A program made the position numbers and the translations under genes. The notes beneath the pieces were generated by a model. That model saw nothing but the letters and a program-made list of their open reading frames with translations, made no database searches and was not told the origin of the DNA. This document shows positions 16,696 to 23,477 of a stretch of DNA of 24,565 nt, piece after piece (the first letter of the stretch is position 1; every line of letters starts with the position of its first letter). Source of the stretch: JBCFBK01 sp038562555 (GTDB taxonomy: Bacteria; Bacteroidota; Bacteroidia; Bacteroidales; Prolixibacteraceae); NCBI GenBank assembly GCA_038562555.1, contig JBCFBK010000070.1:1-24565 (forward strand), written 5' to 3'.

Positions 16696-16913
16696 CTAGA
16701 AATTTTAATTATTAATTTAATTTCAACCGGCCGCAGTACCTTCGACAGCCTTATCCTTATGGTATTTTCTGCAGACTGGCATAAAAGGCCGGTTTTATAA
16801 TAACAATTAATTGCCCTCCGTATTGCTTACCGGCTGGTTAAAAAACATAAGGCAGCAAAATTAACCGATTCCCTGTAAAATTGATAGGTATTAATTCTTA
16901 TTCTTACTTATTC

Positions 16914-18722
16914 TTAATAAAAGGGCCAAATTAGCGGGATCAGCGTGATGGATATGATGAACACGATGAGATTTAGCGGGAGCCCCACTTTGGCGTAGTC
17001 TCCGAATTTGTAATTTCCAAGTCCCTGTACCAGCAGATTTGTCTGATAACCGATCGGGGTGGCAAAACTCGACGATGCGGCAATACAAATGGCAATAAAG
17101 AAAGGCTTTGGATCGACATGCAATTGTTGCGCTGCAGAGTAAGCTATGGGAAATATTAAGGCTGCCGAAGCATTATTGGTAATAACTTCTGTGAAGACAT
17201 TTGTGATCAGGTAGATCGTGATCAGGACACCTATCGGGCCATATGACTTTGAAAAATTAATTGCAGTGGTGGCGATCGCGTCGGCAGCTCCCGAATTTTG
17301 CAGGGCTTTACTCAGCCCAAAAGCGCAGGCAATAGTGATGAGAACATCCCAGGACACAGCTTTTGTGTATTGCCGGTTAGGCAGAATATTGATCCAGGTC
17401 ATGATAATGGCAACAAGGGCAGCGAAATAGAACATATCGGGGCGTTCACCGTTAATTTTCGGTAAAAAGTCACTTAAGGTGGCTCCGAGGATCATAAAAA
17501 GCAAGAGTATAAGTGCTGCCAAACGTTGTCCGCGGTATCGGGGCGGGGGAACTTCTCCGATGAAGGAAGTCAGGTAAAACGTTTTTGATCCGCTCCAGTT
17601 TTTGATAAAATTTTCGTTGGTCAGGAGAACCAGGCTATCACCATCTTTCATCCGGACCGAACCTACATTGGTGGAAATGGCTTCACCATTCCTGTATACG
17701 GCAAGGACTTCAGCCTGATAGTGATTCAGAAAGTCAAATTCATCAATCGTTTGATTAATACCGGGAAAACGTGGAGCAATCACGACTTCAATCTGCTTGA
17801 TGTCTGTGCTTTTGTAAAACCGCCCAAATCCCTTCATGGCTTTTAATTCCAGTTGGCGGTGGGCTATTAACGGAAGCAGAATGTCCGATTTGACGGCGAT
17901 GACCAGATTGTCGTCCTGCTGCAGGATATATTTTCCTTTGCGGGCGTCAATCAGCTCATTATCCCGTTCAATCGAGTGGATAATAATGTCTTTTAACTGA
18001 TGGCTTCGACCGTTCGTAATTTCTTCTCCCACGAGGGTGCCGTTCGGCGGCAGCGAGGCATCCAGAAAGTATTCTTTATAATCGAAACGTTGACGTTTGC
18101 TGTTATTTTTCTTGCCGGGAAGGATGCGCATACCGATAAATGAAAGATAAAGCAGTCCTGCCAGCGCGACCCAAATGCCTACCTTTCCCAGTTCAAACAT
18201 ATTCAGACCGTCCAATCCGTTCTCCAGCATTAATCCGTGAACTACCAGGTTGGTCGACGTTCCGATCAAGGTACATACCCCGCCCAGAATGGTTGCGTAA
18301 GAAAGGGGGATGAGGAACTTTTGAGGGGAGAGATTCATCTTTTCTGCCCAGTTTTTAACGATAGGGGCAAAAATGATCACGACCGGTGTATTATTTAAAA
18401 ATGCGGAAATAGTTGATATGGGTAAGAGGATTTTTAATAGCGTAAACGGCATTTTACCCCGGCGTTTGGGAAGAAAGGCCCGTGCGATCACGTTCAGTCC
18501 GCCTGTTTGTCTGACGCCTTCACTTACGAGGAAAAGGACGCCTACCGTCAGCATCCCCTTATTCGAGAATCCGGCCAGACTTTCTTTACTGTTAATAATA
18601 CCTGTTGCCATTAATACCACCAGGGCCGAAAAAAGGATCAATCCCGGGCGCATGAGGTCATATATCAGGGCGATGATCATAAGGATGATCACGGCCACTA
18701 CAAAATAGCCTTCAAATGTCAT
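16914..18722 (-). CDS. SLC13-family permease with RCK_C domains, probable sulfate transporter
   Basis: This is a 602-residue inner membrane transporter. The first membrane half contains IYDLMRPGLILFSALVVLMA and the SLC13-type motif FLNNTPVVIIFAPIVKNWA with GTSTNLVVHGL. Residues about 210-390 are a soluble insert that looks like two RCK_C (TrkA-C) domains (GTLVGEEITNGRSHQLKDII; QQDDNLVIAVKSD; MKDGDSLVLLTNE). The second half holds VITNNASAALIFPIAYSAAQ and SFATPIGYQTNLLVQGLGNY. Family members with this layout next to cysD/cysN are usually sulfate permeases, so sulfate is the likely substrate here by context. ATG at 18720-18722. Confidence 0.9.
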   Translation of the reverse strand: MTFEGYFVVAVIILMIIALIYDLMRPGLILFSALVVLMATGIINSKESLAGFSNKGMLTVGVLFLVSEGVRQTGGLNVIARAFLPKRRGKMPFTLLKILLPISTISAFLNNTPVVIIFAPIVKNWAEKMNLSPQKFLIPLSYATILGGVCTLIGTSTNLVVHGLMLENGLDGLNMFELGKVGIWVALAGLLYLSFIGMRILPGKKNNSKRQRFDYKEYFLDASLPPNGTLVGEEITNGRSHQLKDIIIHSIERDNELIDARKGKYILQQDDNLVIAVKSDILLPLIAHRQLELKAMKGFGRFYKSTDIKQIEVVIAPRFPGINQTIDEFDFLNHYQAEVLAVYRNGEAISTNVGSVRMKDGDSLVLLTNENFIKNWSGSKTFYLTSFIGEVPPPRYRGQRLAALILLLFMILGATLSDFLPKINGERPDMFYFAALVAIIMTWINILPNRQYTKAVSWDVLITIACAFGLSKALQNSGAADAIATTAINFSKSYGPIGVLITIYLITNVFTEVITNNASAALIFPIAYSAAQQLHVDPKPFFIAICIAASSSFATPIGYQTNLLVQGLGNYKFGDYAKVGLPLNLIVFIISITLIPLIWPFY

Positions 18723-18738
18723 TTTTTCACTTTTGTTA

Positions 18739-18746
18739 CAAATGTA
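18739..18746 (-). promoter_or_regulatory. Possible -7 box of the SLC13 permease gene
   Basis: Read on the minus strand this is TACATTTG, an exact TAnnTTTG match. It is only 17 nt upstream of the ATG, which would give a very short leader, and no -33 TTG is found. Confidence 0.3.
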
Positions 18747-18889
18747 GGTTTATTCGGTCAGGCCGGCATGGAGATAAATACTTATTTCGGATATCTTTCT
18801 CTTGCCGCCAGGCCTGATTGCCGGGCGAGAAAGCCACCATACATGCCGCAGGTTCCGGTACTAAAAATTGGTTTTTTTAGTTTTTTACC

Positions 18890-18920
18890 TTGCATGTTGG
18901 AATTTAAAAACCTATTTTTG
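18890..18920 (+). promoter_or_regulatory. Promoter of tRNA-Lys
   Basis: TTG at 18890-18892, a 20-nt spacer and TATTTTTG at 18913-18920 fit the Bacteroidota primary sigma factor consensus (TTG, 17-23 nt, TAnnTTTG) at both elements. Transcription should begin near 18927. A 7-bp stem, CGCCTTT/AAAGGCG (18925-18931 and 18938-18944), follows at once, between the start point and the tRNA. Confidence 0.75.
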
Positions 18921-18959
18921 CACCCGCCTTTATACAAAAAGGCGATTTGAAATAAGGAG

Positions 18960-19032
18960 GACTCAGTAGCTCAGCAGGTAGAGCACATCCCTTTTAAGGA
19001 TGGGGTCCTGGGTTCGAATCCCAGCTGAGTCA
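18960..19032 (+). tRNA. tRNA-Lys, anticodon TTT
   Basis: This is a 73-nt cloverleaf. The acceptor stem GACTCAG (18960-18966) pairs with CTGAGTC (19025-19031), with A as discriminator and no encoded CCA. The D arm contains AGCTCAGCAGGTAGAGC, the anticodon arm is CATCC-CTTTTAA-GGATG with anticodon TTT, and the T arm carries GGTTCGAATCC. Its 3' end faces a tyrosine recombinase gene, the usual layout of an integration site. Confidence 0.97.
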
Positions 19033-19066
19033 CTTTTAGAAAAAGACAAATTATTGTCAAATGATG

Positions 19067-19104
19067 AAAATCCGTGTAAATCAAGTGTTTACACGGATTT
19101 TTTT
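19067..19104 (+). terminator. Strong terminator after tRNA-Lys
   Basis: AAAATCCGTGTAAA (19067-19080) pairs perfectly over 14 bp with TTTACACGGATTTT (19088-19101) around a 7-nt loop. The T tract runs from 19098 to 19104. Confidence 0.93.
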
Positions 19105-19136
19105 ATTTCCCCGAAAGTCATTTAAAAGCCAAAAAA

Positions 19137-19158
19137 TGCCTGTTTTAGGCACTTTTTT
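19137..19158 (+). terminator. Second terminator-like hairpin before the integrase
   Basis: TGCCT (19137-19141) and AGGCA (19147-19151) form a short stem preceded by six A and followed by C and six T. It is weaker than the one just upstream; it may insulate the integrase gene from tRNA transcription. Confidence 0.55.
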
Positions 19159-19165
19159 GTACCAA

Positions 19166-19241
19166 TTTTGTTACAGAAGCTTTTTTAGTGAAAATTTTCT
19201 GTAACAAACATAAGTCTCTGATTTGTCGCATTTTGTCACAG
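19166..19241. repeat. Repeated TTTTGTyACAG motif and 12-bp inverted repeat upstream of the integrase
   Basis: TTTGTTACAGAA (19167-19178) is matched by its perfect complement TTCTGTAACAAA (19197-19208) with an 18-nt spacer. A third copy in direct orientation, TTTTGTCACAG, lies at 19231-19241 (10 of 11 bases identical to 19166-19176). The position between the tRNA attachment site and the integrase start suggests binding sites for the integrase or an excision factor, or an int operator. Confidence 0.6.
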
Positions 19242-19288
19242 TACAGCTCGATAGGTTAATGTAGTTTTAAACGTTAATTTTTAGCAAA

Positions 19289-20518
19289 ATGAGTGACAAT
19301 TTTAAGATTTTCTTCTATCCCAGGAAAAACTATGTAAACAAGAATGGAGAGGTAAGTATCAGGGTATTTCTTGTTTTGAACGGAGAACGAGCCCCATTTA
19401 CCTCGGAAATCACCACCCCAATGGAACTTTGGGATGATGAAGAAAACTGTGCATCTGGTGATTCCAAACAAGTGCTTGCTATAAATGAGAAGTTGGACGA
19501 TTTAAAGGCTGAACTAAAATTTCATTACAAGGAGCTAAAACGACATGATGTTTTGGTTACTGCAGAACAAATAAGGGAAGCTTATTTAGGAACGACTGTA
19601 AAGAACCATAAATTATTGGAAACTTTTAAAGAGTATAATGATGGTTTGAGTAAACGAGAGGGGAAAGACTTGTCATCAGCTACAGTCTCAAAATATAAGC
19701 GCACATATAAACGTCTGACGGAGTATATTAAGGAAAAACACAAGAGGAATGACATATCATTCCGTCAAATCAACTATAGTTTTATAAAAGGATTTGATGA
19801 TTATTTGACTACCACCTGGAATTGCGATACAAATACCAAAGTAAAGTATCTTCAGCACTTAAAAACGATTGTAAACATTGCACGCAATAATAATTGGATT
19901 TCATCTGACCCATTCTCAAATTTTAAGATAAAAAGAAAAAAATCTGATCGCGGATATCTGACTCAAGATGAATTGGTTGCCATGATGCGAAAAAAGTTTA
20001 ACGTTAAACGTCTTGAACAGGTTCGGGACGTTTTTGTCTTCTGCTGTTTTACAGGACTTTCCTATATAGATGTCAAGAATTTAAAGAATGAACATATCCA
20101 AAAAGCCTTTGATGGAACATTCTGGATAAGAAAGAAAAGGGAAAAAACCGGAGTGCAATCCGATGTTTTAATGCTGAAAATAGCAAAACTTATCCTGGAT
20201 AAATACAAAGGGATGTCAGGTGATGGCTATGTCCTTCCGGTAATCAGTAACCAGAACATTAATGGATATTTAAAAGAAATCGCTGACGTTTGCGGTATTG
20301 AGAAAAACCTAACTTTTCATTTGGCCAGGCATACTTTTGCCACGACAGTTACATTAGCTAAGGGAGTTCCTTTAGAAACGGTTAGTAAAATGTTAGGTCA
20401 TACAAGTTTAAAAACTACCCAAATATATGCTCGGATTACAGATCAGAAAATCGGGTGGACAATCCCGCAAAGACCGTCAATGGATTTGCGCATGTCGGTG
20501 GGGCGTGCATACACATGA
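19289..20518 (+). CDS. Tyrosine recombinase/integrase (Bacteroidota conjugative element type), 3' end replaced
   Basis: Integrase of 409 codons. The N-terminal arm-binding part (about 1-100) and the SAM-like core-binding domain (about 108-210) are of the Bacteroidota kind. The catalytic domain shows CCFTGLSYIDVKNL, with Ser258 where most families have the first catalytic Arg, the same exchange known for IntDOT of CTnDOT. It then has Lys286 (KREKTG), His344 and Arg347 (HLARHTFA), His371 (LGHTS) and the nucleophile Tyr380 (TTQIYARITD). After about residue 388 (QKI) the usual ...DM tail is missing: the last 20 or so codons are antisense to an IS66 tnpB fragment. All catalytic residues remain, so activity is possible but unsure. 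Confidence 0.9.
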   Translation: MSDNFKIFFYPRKNYVNKNGEVSIRVFLVLNGERAPFTSEITTPMELWDDEENCASGDSKQVLAINEKLDDLKAELKFHYKELKRHDVLVTAEQIREAYLGTTVKNHKLLETFKEYNDGLSKREGKDLSSATVSKYKRTYKRLTEYIKEKHKRNDISFRQINYSFIKGFDDYLTTTWNCDTNTKVKYLQHLKTIVNIARNNNWISSDPFSNFKIKRKKSDRGYLTQDELVAMMRKKFNVKRLEQVRDVFVFCCFTGLSYIDVKNLKNEHIQKAFDGTFWIRKKREKTGVQSDVLMLKIAKLILDKYKGMSGDGYVLPVISNQNINGYLKEIADVCGIEKNLTFHLARHTFATTVTLAKGVPLETVSKMLGHTSLKTTQIYARITDQKIGWTIPQRPSMDLRMSVGRAYT

Positions 20519-20547
20519 AAACGTAACTGCGAGGTGAGCGAAAACAT
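20443..20547 (-). pseudogene. tnpB: IS66 tnpB (Orf2) fragment, 5' end only
   Basis: The minus strand from an ATG at 20547 reads MFSLTSQLRFHVYARPTDMR, then KSIDGLCGIV, the conserved N terminus of the IS66 Orf2/TnpB protein (RPTDMRKS-DGL). After about 30 codons the match ends at the junction with the integrase gene, and the frame closes at TGA 20443-20445. TnpB normally has about 110-120 residues. It begins 2 nt after the tnpA stop, as in an intact IS66 operon. It overlaps the altered 3' end of the integrase on the other strand. Confidence 0.82.
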
Positions 20548-20912
20548 CCTTACCTTCCTGTCAGTGTCCGGAGTAAATCCCGGGGAATATCATATCCGCA
20601 CGTTAAACGGCTGCCGTCCGGAAAAAGGATCTCGATATCATGGCCGTTGTGAAAGCCTTTTGCCGCCGAAGTGATGGTAACAAAATCATCCCCCCCGCCA
20701 TGCTCCTGGCGATAACGTTTTTTCCAGTAATAAAAATTAGCCTGACTGATCCCGCGGGCCCGGCAATACGATTTTTGACTCTCTCCCGATGTGGCACAAT
20801 CCCGGATGTGCGCATACATCTCTTCTTTTCTGTTCATAGCTTCCGATTTTTATTGTGCCGAAGCTATTAACTTTGATTGGTCAAATCAAGACGGGGATTA
20901 TCGTAGGCTTAC
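20455..20912 (-). mobile_element. Truncated IS66-family insertion sequence (one end only)
   Basis: The element runs on the minus strand. Its outer end is placed at 20912, where GTAAGCCTACG begins; IS66 ends typically start GTAAGC. Here it interrupts traE directly after the GGVK codons. It then holds tnpA and the first third of tnpB and breaks off near 20453-20460 inside the integrase 3' end. The rest of tnpB, the transposase tnpC and the other terminal repeat are missing. The inner breakpoint is estimated from where the integrase and TnpB similarities stop. Confidence 0.8.
20550..20837 (-). CDS. tnpA: IS66 accessory protein TnpA (helix-turn-helix)
   Basis: This 95-residue protein has the IS66 Orf1/TnpA look. 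The N-terminal helix-turn-helix is MYAHIRDCATSGESQKSYCR followed by ARGISQANFYYWKKRYRQE, and the C-terminal part contains DIEILFPDGSRLTCGYD. In IS66 elements TnpA and TnpB support the TnpC transposase; TnpC is absent here, so the element cannot move on its own. Reading frame intact, ATG at 20835-20837, stop at 20550-20552. An inverted repeat TAGCTTC/GAAGCTA (20837-20843 and 20860-20866) begins at the start codon. Base composition is richer in G+C than the island DNA on its right. Confidence 0.88.
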   Translation of the reverse strand: MNRKEEMYAHIRDCATSGESQKSYCRARGISQANFYYWKKRYRQEHGGGDDFVTITSAAKGFHNGHDIEILFPDGSRLTCGYDIPRDLLRTLTGR

Positions 20913-21105
20913 CTTTTACGCCGCCGATTAAGCCCACAATGGCTCCAATAGCGTAGATTAGCTTCGTTGCCGGGTCGAAATACGAGGTGACCATGCTGGT
21001 GGCTTCGGTAATTCCGGCAGAGCCATCGCCTTGTGCGAATAGTATTGTAACCCAGAATGAAAAGAACAGGGTTAATATGGATTTCAATGAATTGATTTTT
21101 GCCAT
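20881..21105 (-). pseudogene. traE: traE (DUF4134) of a conjugative element, truncated by IS66
   Basis: The first 63 or so codons are a Bacteroides-type TraE. There is a signal peptide (MAKINSLKSILTLFFSFWVT, cleaved after FAQ), then GSAGITEATSMVTSYFDPAT and KLIYAIGAIVGLIGGVK. TraE is a small membrane subunit of the mating-pair formation apparatus, usually about 100 residues with a second membrane helix. Here the frame passes into IS66 terminal sequence after GGVK and ends with ten foreign residues (GKPTIIPVLI). The second helix is lost, so the product is very likely non-functional. No traF or traG follows; the integrase lies there instead. Confidence 0.85.
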
Positions 21106-21122
21106 AATGATTTATTGTTTTT

Positions 21123-21149
21123 GCTTCTCTGTCAAAAATCAGGAGAAGC
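21123..21149 (-). repeat. Hairpin in the traE leader
   Basis: GCTTCTC (21123-21129) and GAGAAGC (21143-21149) form a 7-bp stem, 18 to 44 nt upstream of the traE ATG on the minus strand. It lies in the expected 5' untranslated region and may affect translation or mRNA stability. Confidence 0.5.
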
Positions 21150-21252
21150 GGTTTTACTAATTTTTTATCGGAATCTCTCCTAAGGATGTGGCAAAACCAC
21201 TATGATGGAATTAGGCTTTACCCGTAATCTTTTTCCTTCATATTCTTTAGAA

Positions 21253-21295
21253 TTTGGTTACTACTCAGGCAGACTTTTTCCTGCCTGTAACCAAA
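21253..21295. repeat. Large bulged inverted repeat upstream of traE
   Basis: Two stems stack. TTTGGTTA (21253-21260) pairs with TAACCAAA (21288-21295), and CAGGCAG (21266-21272) pairs with CTGCCTG (21281-21287). There is an 8-nt loop and a 5-nt bulge (CTACT) on one side only. All 15 pairs are perfect. One end overlaps a minus-strand -7 box. It is too structured to be chance; it could be an operator, an attenuator or part of a transfer origin. Confidence 0.75.
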
Positions 21296-21299
21296 TATA
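21292..21299 (-). promoter_or_regulatory. Possible -7 box for traE
   Basis: On the minus strand this reads TATATTTG, an exact TAnnTTTG match about 190 nt upstream of traE. There is no -33 TTG; phased direct repeats lie at 21332-21361 instead, where an activator could bind. Confidence 0.4.
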
Positions 21300-21331
21300 A
21301 AGGCTTAAATCACTGAAAAATAAAATGGGGA

Positions 21332-21361
21332 GTATGTGGAAGTGTGTGGCTGTGTTTGGCG
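21332..21361. repeat. Three tandem 10-bp direct repeats
   Basis: GTATGTGGAA, GTGTGTGGCT and GTGTTTGGCG follow one another with an exact 10-bp period, close to one helical turn, consensus GTgTgTGGnn. They form a G-rich island in A+T-rich DNA. The remainder of the gap 21106-21645 contains no gene that I can support; 21362-21645 is A+T-rich and featureless to the eye. Confidence 0.65.
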
Positions 21362-21645
21362 TAGATTTATTTTGTGAAATTAGTGAATTAAAATATGACT
21401 AAAATAAATTCTAATACAAACATATTCTTAATAATGAATAGATTATTTGTTTCAAATCTTTAATTCTCTCTTTTTATTACAATATAATAATTGATAGGAA
21501 ATGTATATTCAATCTATCACCTAACATCTTAATAAGAATTATTCTACAACAAGTTATTTTAGGAAAAGTATATTCAGAAAACACCTGGCCGAGATATTGG
21601 AAATTAAAGTTATTTAATACCTCTTAAGCTATAATACTTTAATCC

Positions 21646-22413
21646 CTATTCATATTTTTCGCCAAAAACATTTTTTGCTTCATTGTAACCAATTTGAAAT
21701 ATCTCCTTACCATGATTAACATCAAACAATCCAAATTTTCTTAATAACTTAGGTTCAATAAAAACGGTAGTATTTTTCTTTTTTTCATGTATTTTTGAAG
21801 AAATACTTAACTGAAAGGATCTGAGTGCCGTTTGAAAAATTCCCAAAGGTTCATTTACCGTGTCTATTGGATTTACAAAAGCACCAATTAATTGTGAAGA
21901 AATTTCTTGTATCGGTTCAATAGGGAAATTATTGGTTATGCCTCCATCTATGTAATAATTACCATTAATTTTATATGGTTTAAATATTATTGGGATGCTG
22001 CTTGAAGCAATAACTGCATCTATAATACTTCCACTATTTAAATATTCTACTTTTCCACTGCAGTAATTAGTTACAGCAATCCAAAGCGGTGTCCTCAAAT
22101 CCTGCAGTAATCTCGTTCTTAAATTCTTTTTTAAGACTTCTTTAAGGCCAGTCATTTCAAGAAACCCGGATTTAGGGAAACCCAACCGAACAAAATCAAA
22201 TAATTTCCTTTGACTAAAGATTTCAAATATTTCTTCCGGGGAATATCCATCACAGTAAAATGCCCCAACAATGGAACCAGCACTAACGCCTGATACTACA
22301 TCAGGAATAAAATTCAATTCATGCATGGCTTTTAAAACCCCAATATGTGCAAATCCTCTGGCAGCACCACCACTTAAAACAAGGCCTGTATTGTATTGAT
22401 TCACTATTTTCAT
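21646..22413 (-). CDS. Patatin-like phospholipase
   Basis: This 255-residue protein is a compact bacterial patatin. The oxyanion loop is SGGAARG (14-20), the nucleophile elbow is GVSAGS with Ser44, and the dyad Asp is Asp156 in the DGG motif (YYIDGGITNNFPIEP). These are the full catalytic set for acyl ester hydrolysis, probably of phospholipids. No signal peptide is present, so it should act in the cytoplasm or at the inner membrane face. Its ATG overlaps the stop of the upstream HPF-sigma-like gene (TCAT at 22410-22413), so the two are translationally coupled. It is part of the A+T-rich island. Confidence 0.93.
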   Translation of the reverse strand: MKIVNQYNTGLVLSGGAARGFAHIGVLKAMHELNFIPDVVSGVSAGSIVGAFYCDGYSPEEIFEIFSQRKLFDFVRLGFPKSGFLEMTGLKEVLKKNLRTRLLQDLRTPLWIAVTNYCSGKVEYLNSGSIIDAVIASSSIPIIFKPYKINGNYYIDGGITNNFPIEPIQEISSQLIGAFVNPIDTVNEPLGIFQTALRSFQLSISSKIHEKKKNTTVFIEPKLLRKFGLFDVNHGKEIFQIGYNEAKNVFGEKYE

Positions 22414-23477
22414 AACCTGTCCAATAGATTAATTAACTTTTTTTTCAATGAATATGTCACTTCACGAATTATAGCTTCAACTTCTATTTTTGAAAGTTTT
22501 TTTATGAAAGCTATTTCCTCAATTGACATTTGGTCTATCAGATACAGATCCATAATGGTTCTTTTAATTACAGGAAGATTTAAAAGTTCCTTTTTAATTA
22601 TAGTATTAATTTGTTCCTTATTTAAACTGAGCATAATATCGCTAAGGATGCTTTCCTCATCCTCTGAAATAAATAAGTCATTTGCCGAATATTTTTCAGC
22701 AAGCTGCTTATAATCGTCAAGTTCCTCAGTAGGAATAATCTCATATTCAGCATCAATTGAAAAATTTTCTTCCAAATCCTCAAATTCAATTTTTACGAGT
22801 TCTTCGAAACGCTCCATATTTTCTTTTTCGAATTCAGCTTCCTTTAATTTTTCATTCAAAAACTCATCGGTTTTTCGGTACAACCAAATTCTGCTTTTAT
22901 CTGCTTCGGACGGAATTTCGTCGATGTTGTCATAAATAATCAAGAAAAGCTCATCAATAAGTTCCTGAAGACTATACTTGTCTTTCTTTATATAATTAAC
23001 TGCTTGAGCCGATTTCAATCTCCGCCTGATATAATCTGGTAGCTGAGTCACCAGAATTTTTAATAATCTGTCAAAAAGCTCCTTAGAACCTTCAGTCTTT
23101 AGTTTTTTTAAATGTGGTATATTTTTGCTTAAAACTTGACTCTGACGGGTTTGTTGACCCTTTAATTTGAACTTCTTCTCCTTATGGATTTTTTTATTGA
23201 GTTTAACTTCAATTTTATTGAACAAAGGTAAAATACAATCTGTAGGATTCATCCTTTCTTCCTGCAGTAGAAATACATCGTTTCTCGTTTTTATAATAGC
23301 AGATAACTGATAGTTTCTGTTTTTTATCCTATCAATATAAAATTCAACATTTATGTTTTTAAGCTCACTGTTATTCAGCGAACTTATTTTTTCTATTTTA
23401 TCATCAATCAGCTCTTTTAACCGATTTCTCTCATTTCTATTTTTGATTATTTGTTCATTTACAATTTTATAATTCAT
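22410..23477 (-). CDS. HPF/RaiA-like domain fused to sigma-70-like regions
   Basis: This 355-residue protein has no standard name that I know. Residues about 38-106 resemble an HPF/RaiA ribosome-hibernation domain of the short stress-linked type (VEFYIDRIKNRNYQLSAIIK, then the D-x(8)-KIEVKLNKKIHKEKK helix). Residues about 132-212 read like sigma-70 region 2 (FDRLLKILVTQLPDYIRRRL, QELIDELFLIIYDNIDEIP, SRIWLYRKTDEFLNEKL). After an acidic linker, residues 298-352 look like region 4 (LLNLPVIKRTIMDLYLIDQM followed by SIEEIAFIKKLSKIEVEAI). The domain calls are pattern reading and need profile searches. It could couple ribosome silencing to transcription under stress. The coupled patatin gene follows, and Hsp20 is divergent. 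Confidence 0.72.
   Translation of the reverse strand: MNYKIVNEQIIKNRNERNRLKELIDDKIEKISSLNNSELKNINVEFYIDRIKNRNYQLSAIIKTRNDVFLLQEERMNPTDCILPLFNKIEVKLNKKIHKEKKFKLKGQQTRQSQVLSKNIPHLKKLKTEGSKELFDRLLKILVTQLPDYIRRRLKSAQAVNYIKKDKYSLQELIDELFLIIYDNIDEIPSEADKSRIWLYRKTDEFLNEKLKEAEFEKENMERFEELVKIEFEDLEENFSIDAEYEIIPTEELDDYKQLAEKYSANDLFISEDEESILSDIMLSLNKEQINTIIKKELLNLPVIKRTIMDLYLIDQMSIEEIAFIKKLSKIEVEAIIREVTYSLKKKLINLLDRL

Noticed and set aside
18768..18950. 60-codon reading frame before tRNA-Lys
   Set aside because: No family resemblance, no ribosome binding site, and it overlaps the tRNA promoter.
23041..23051. AGCTGAGTCAC, identical to 11 bases of the tRNA-Lys 3' end (19023-19033), as a possible attR
   Set aside because: It lies inside the conserved coding sequence of the HPF-sigma-like gene (codons for LVTQLP), the match does not extend into the T arm, and an attachment repeat should be longer. 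Probably chance.
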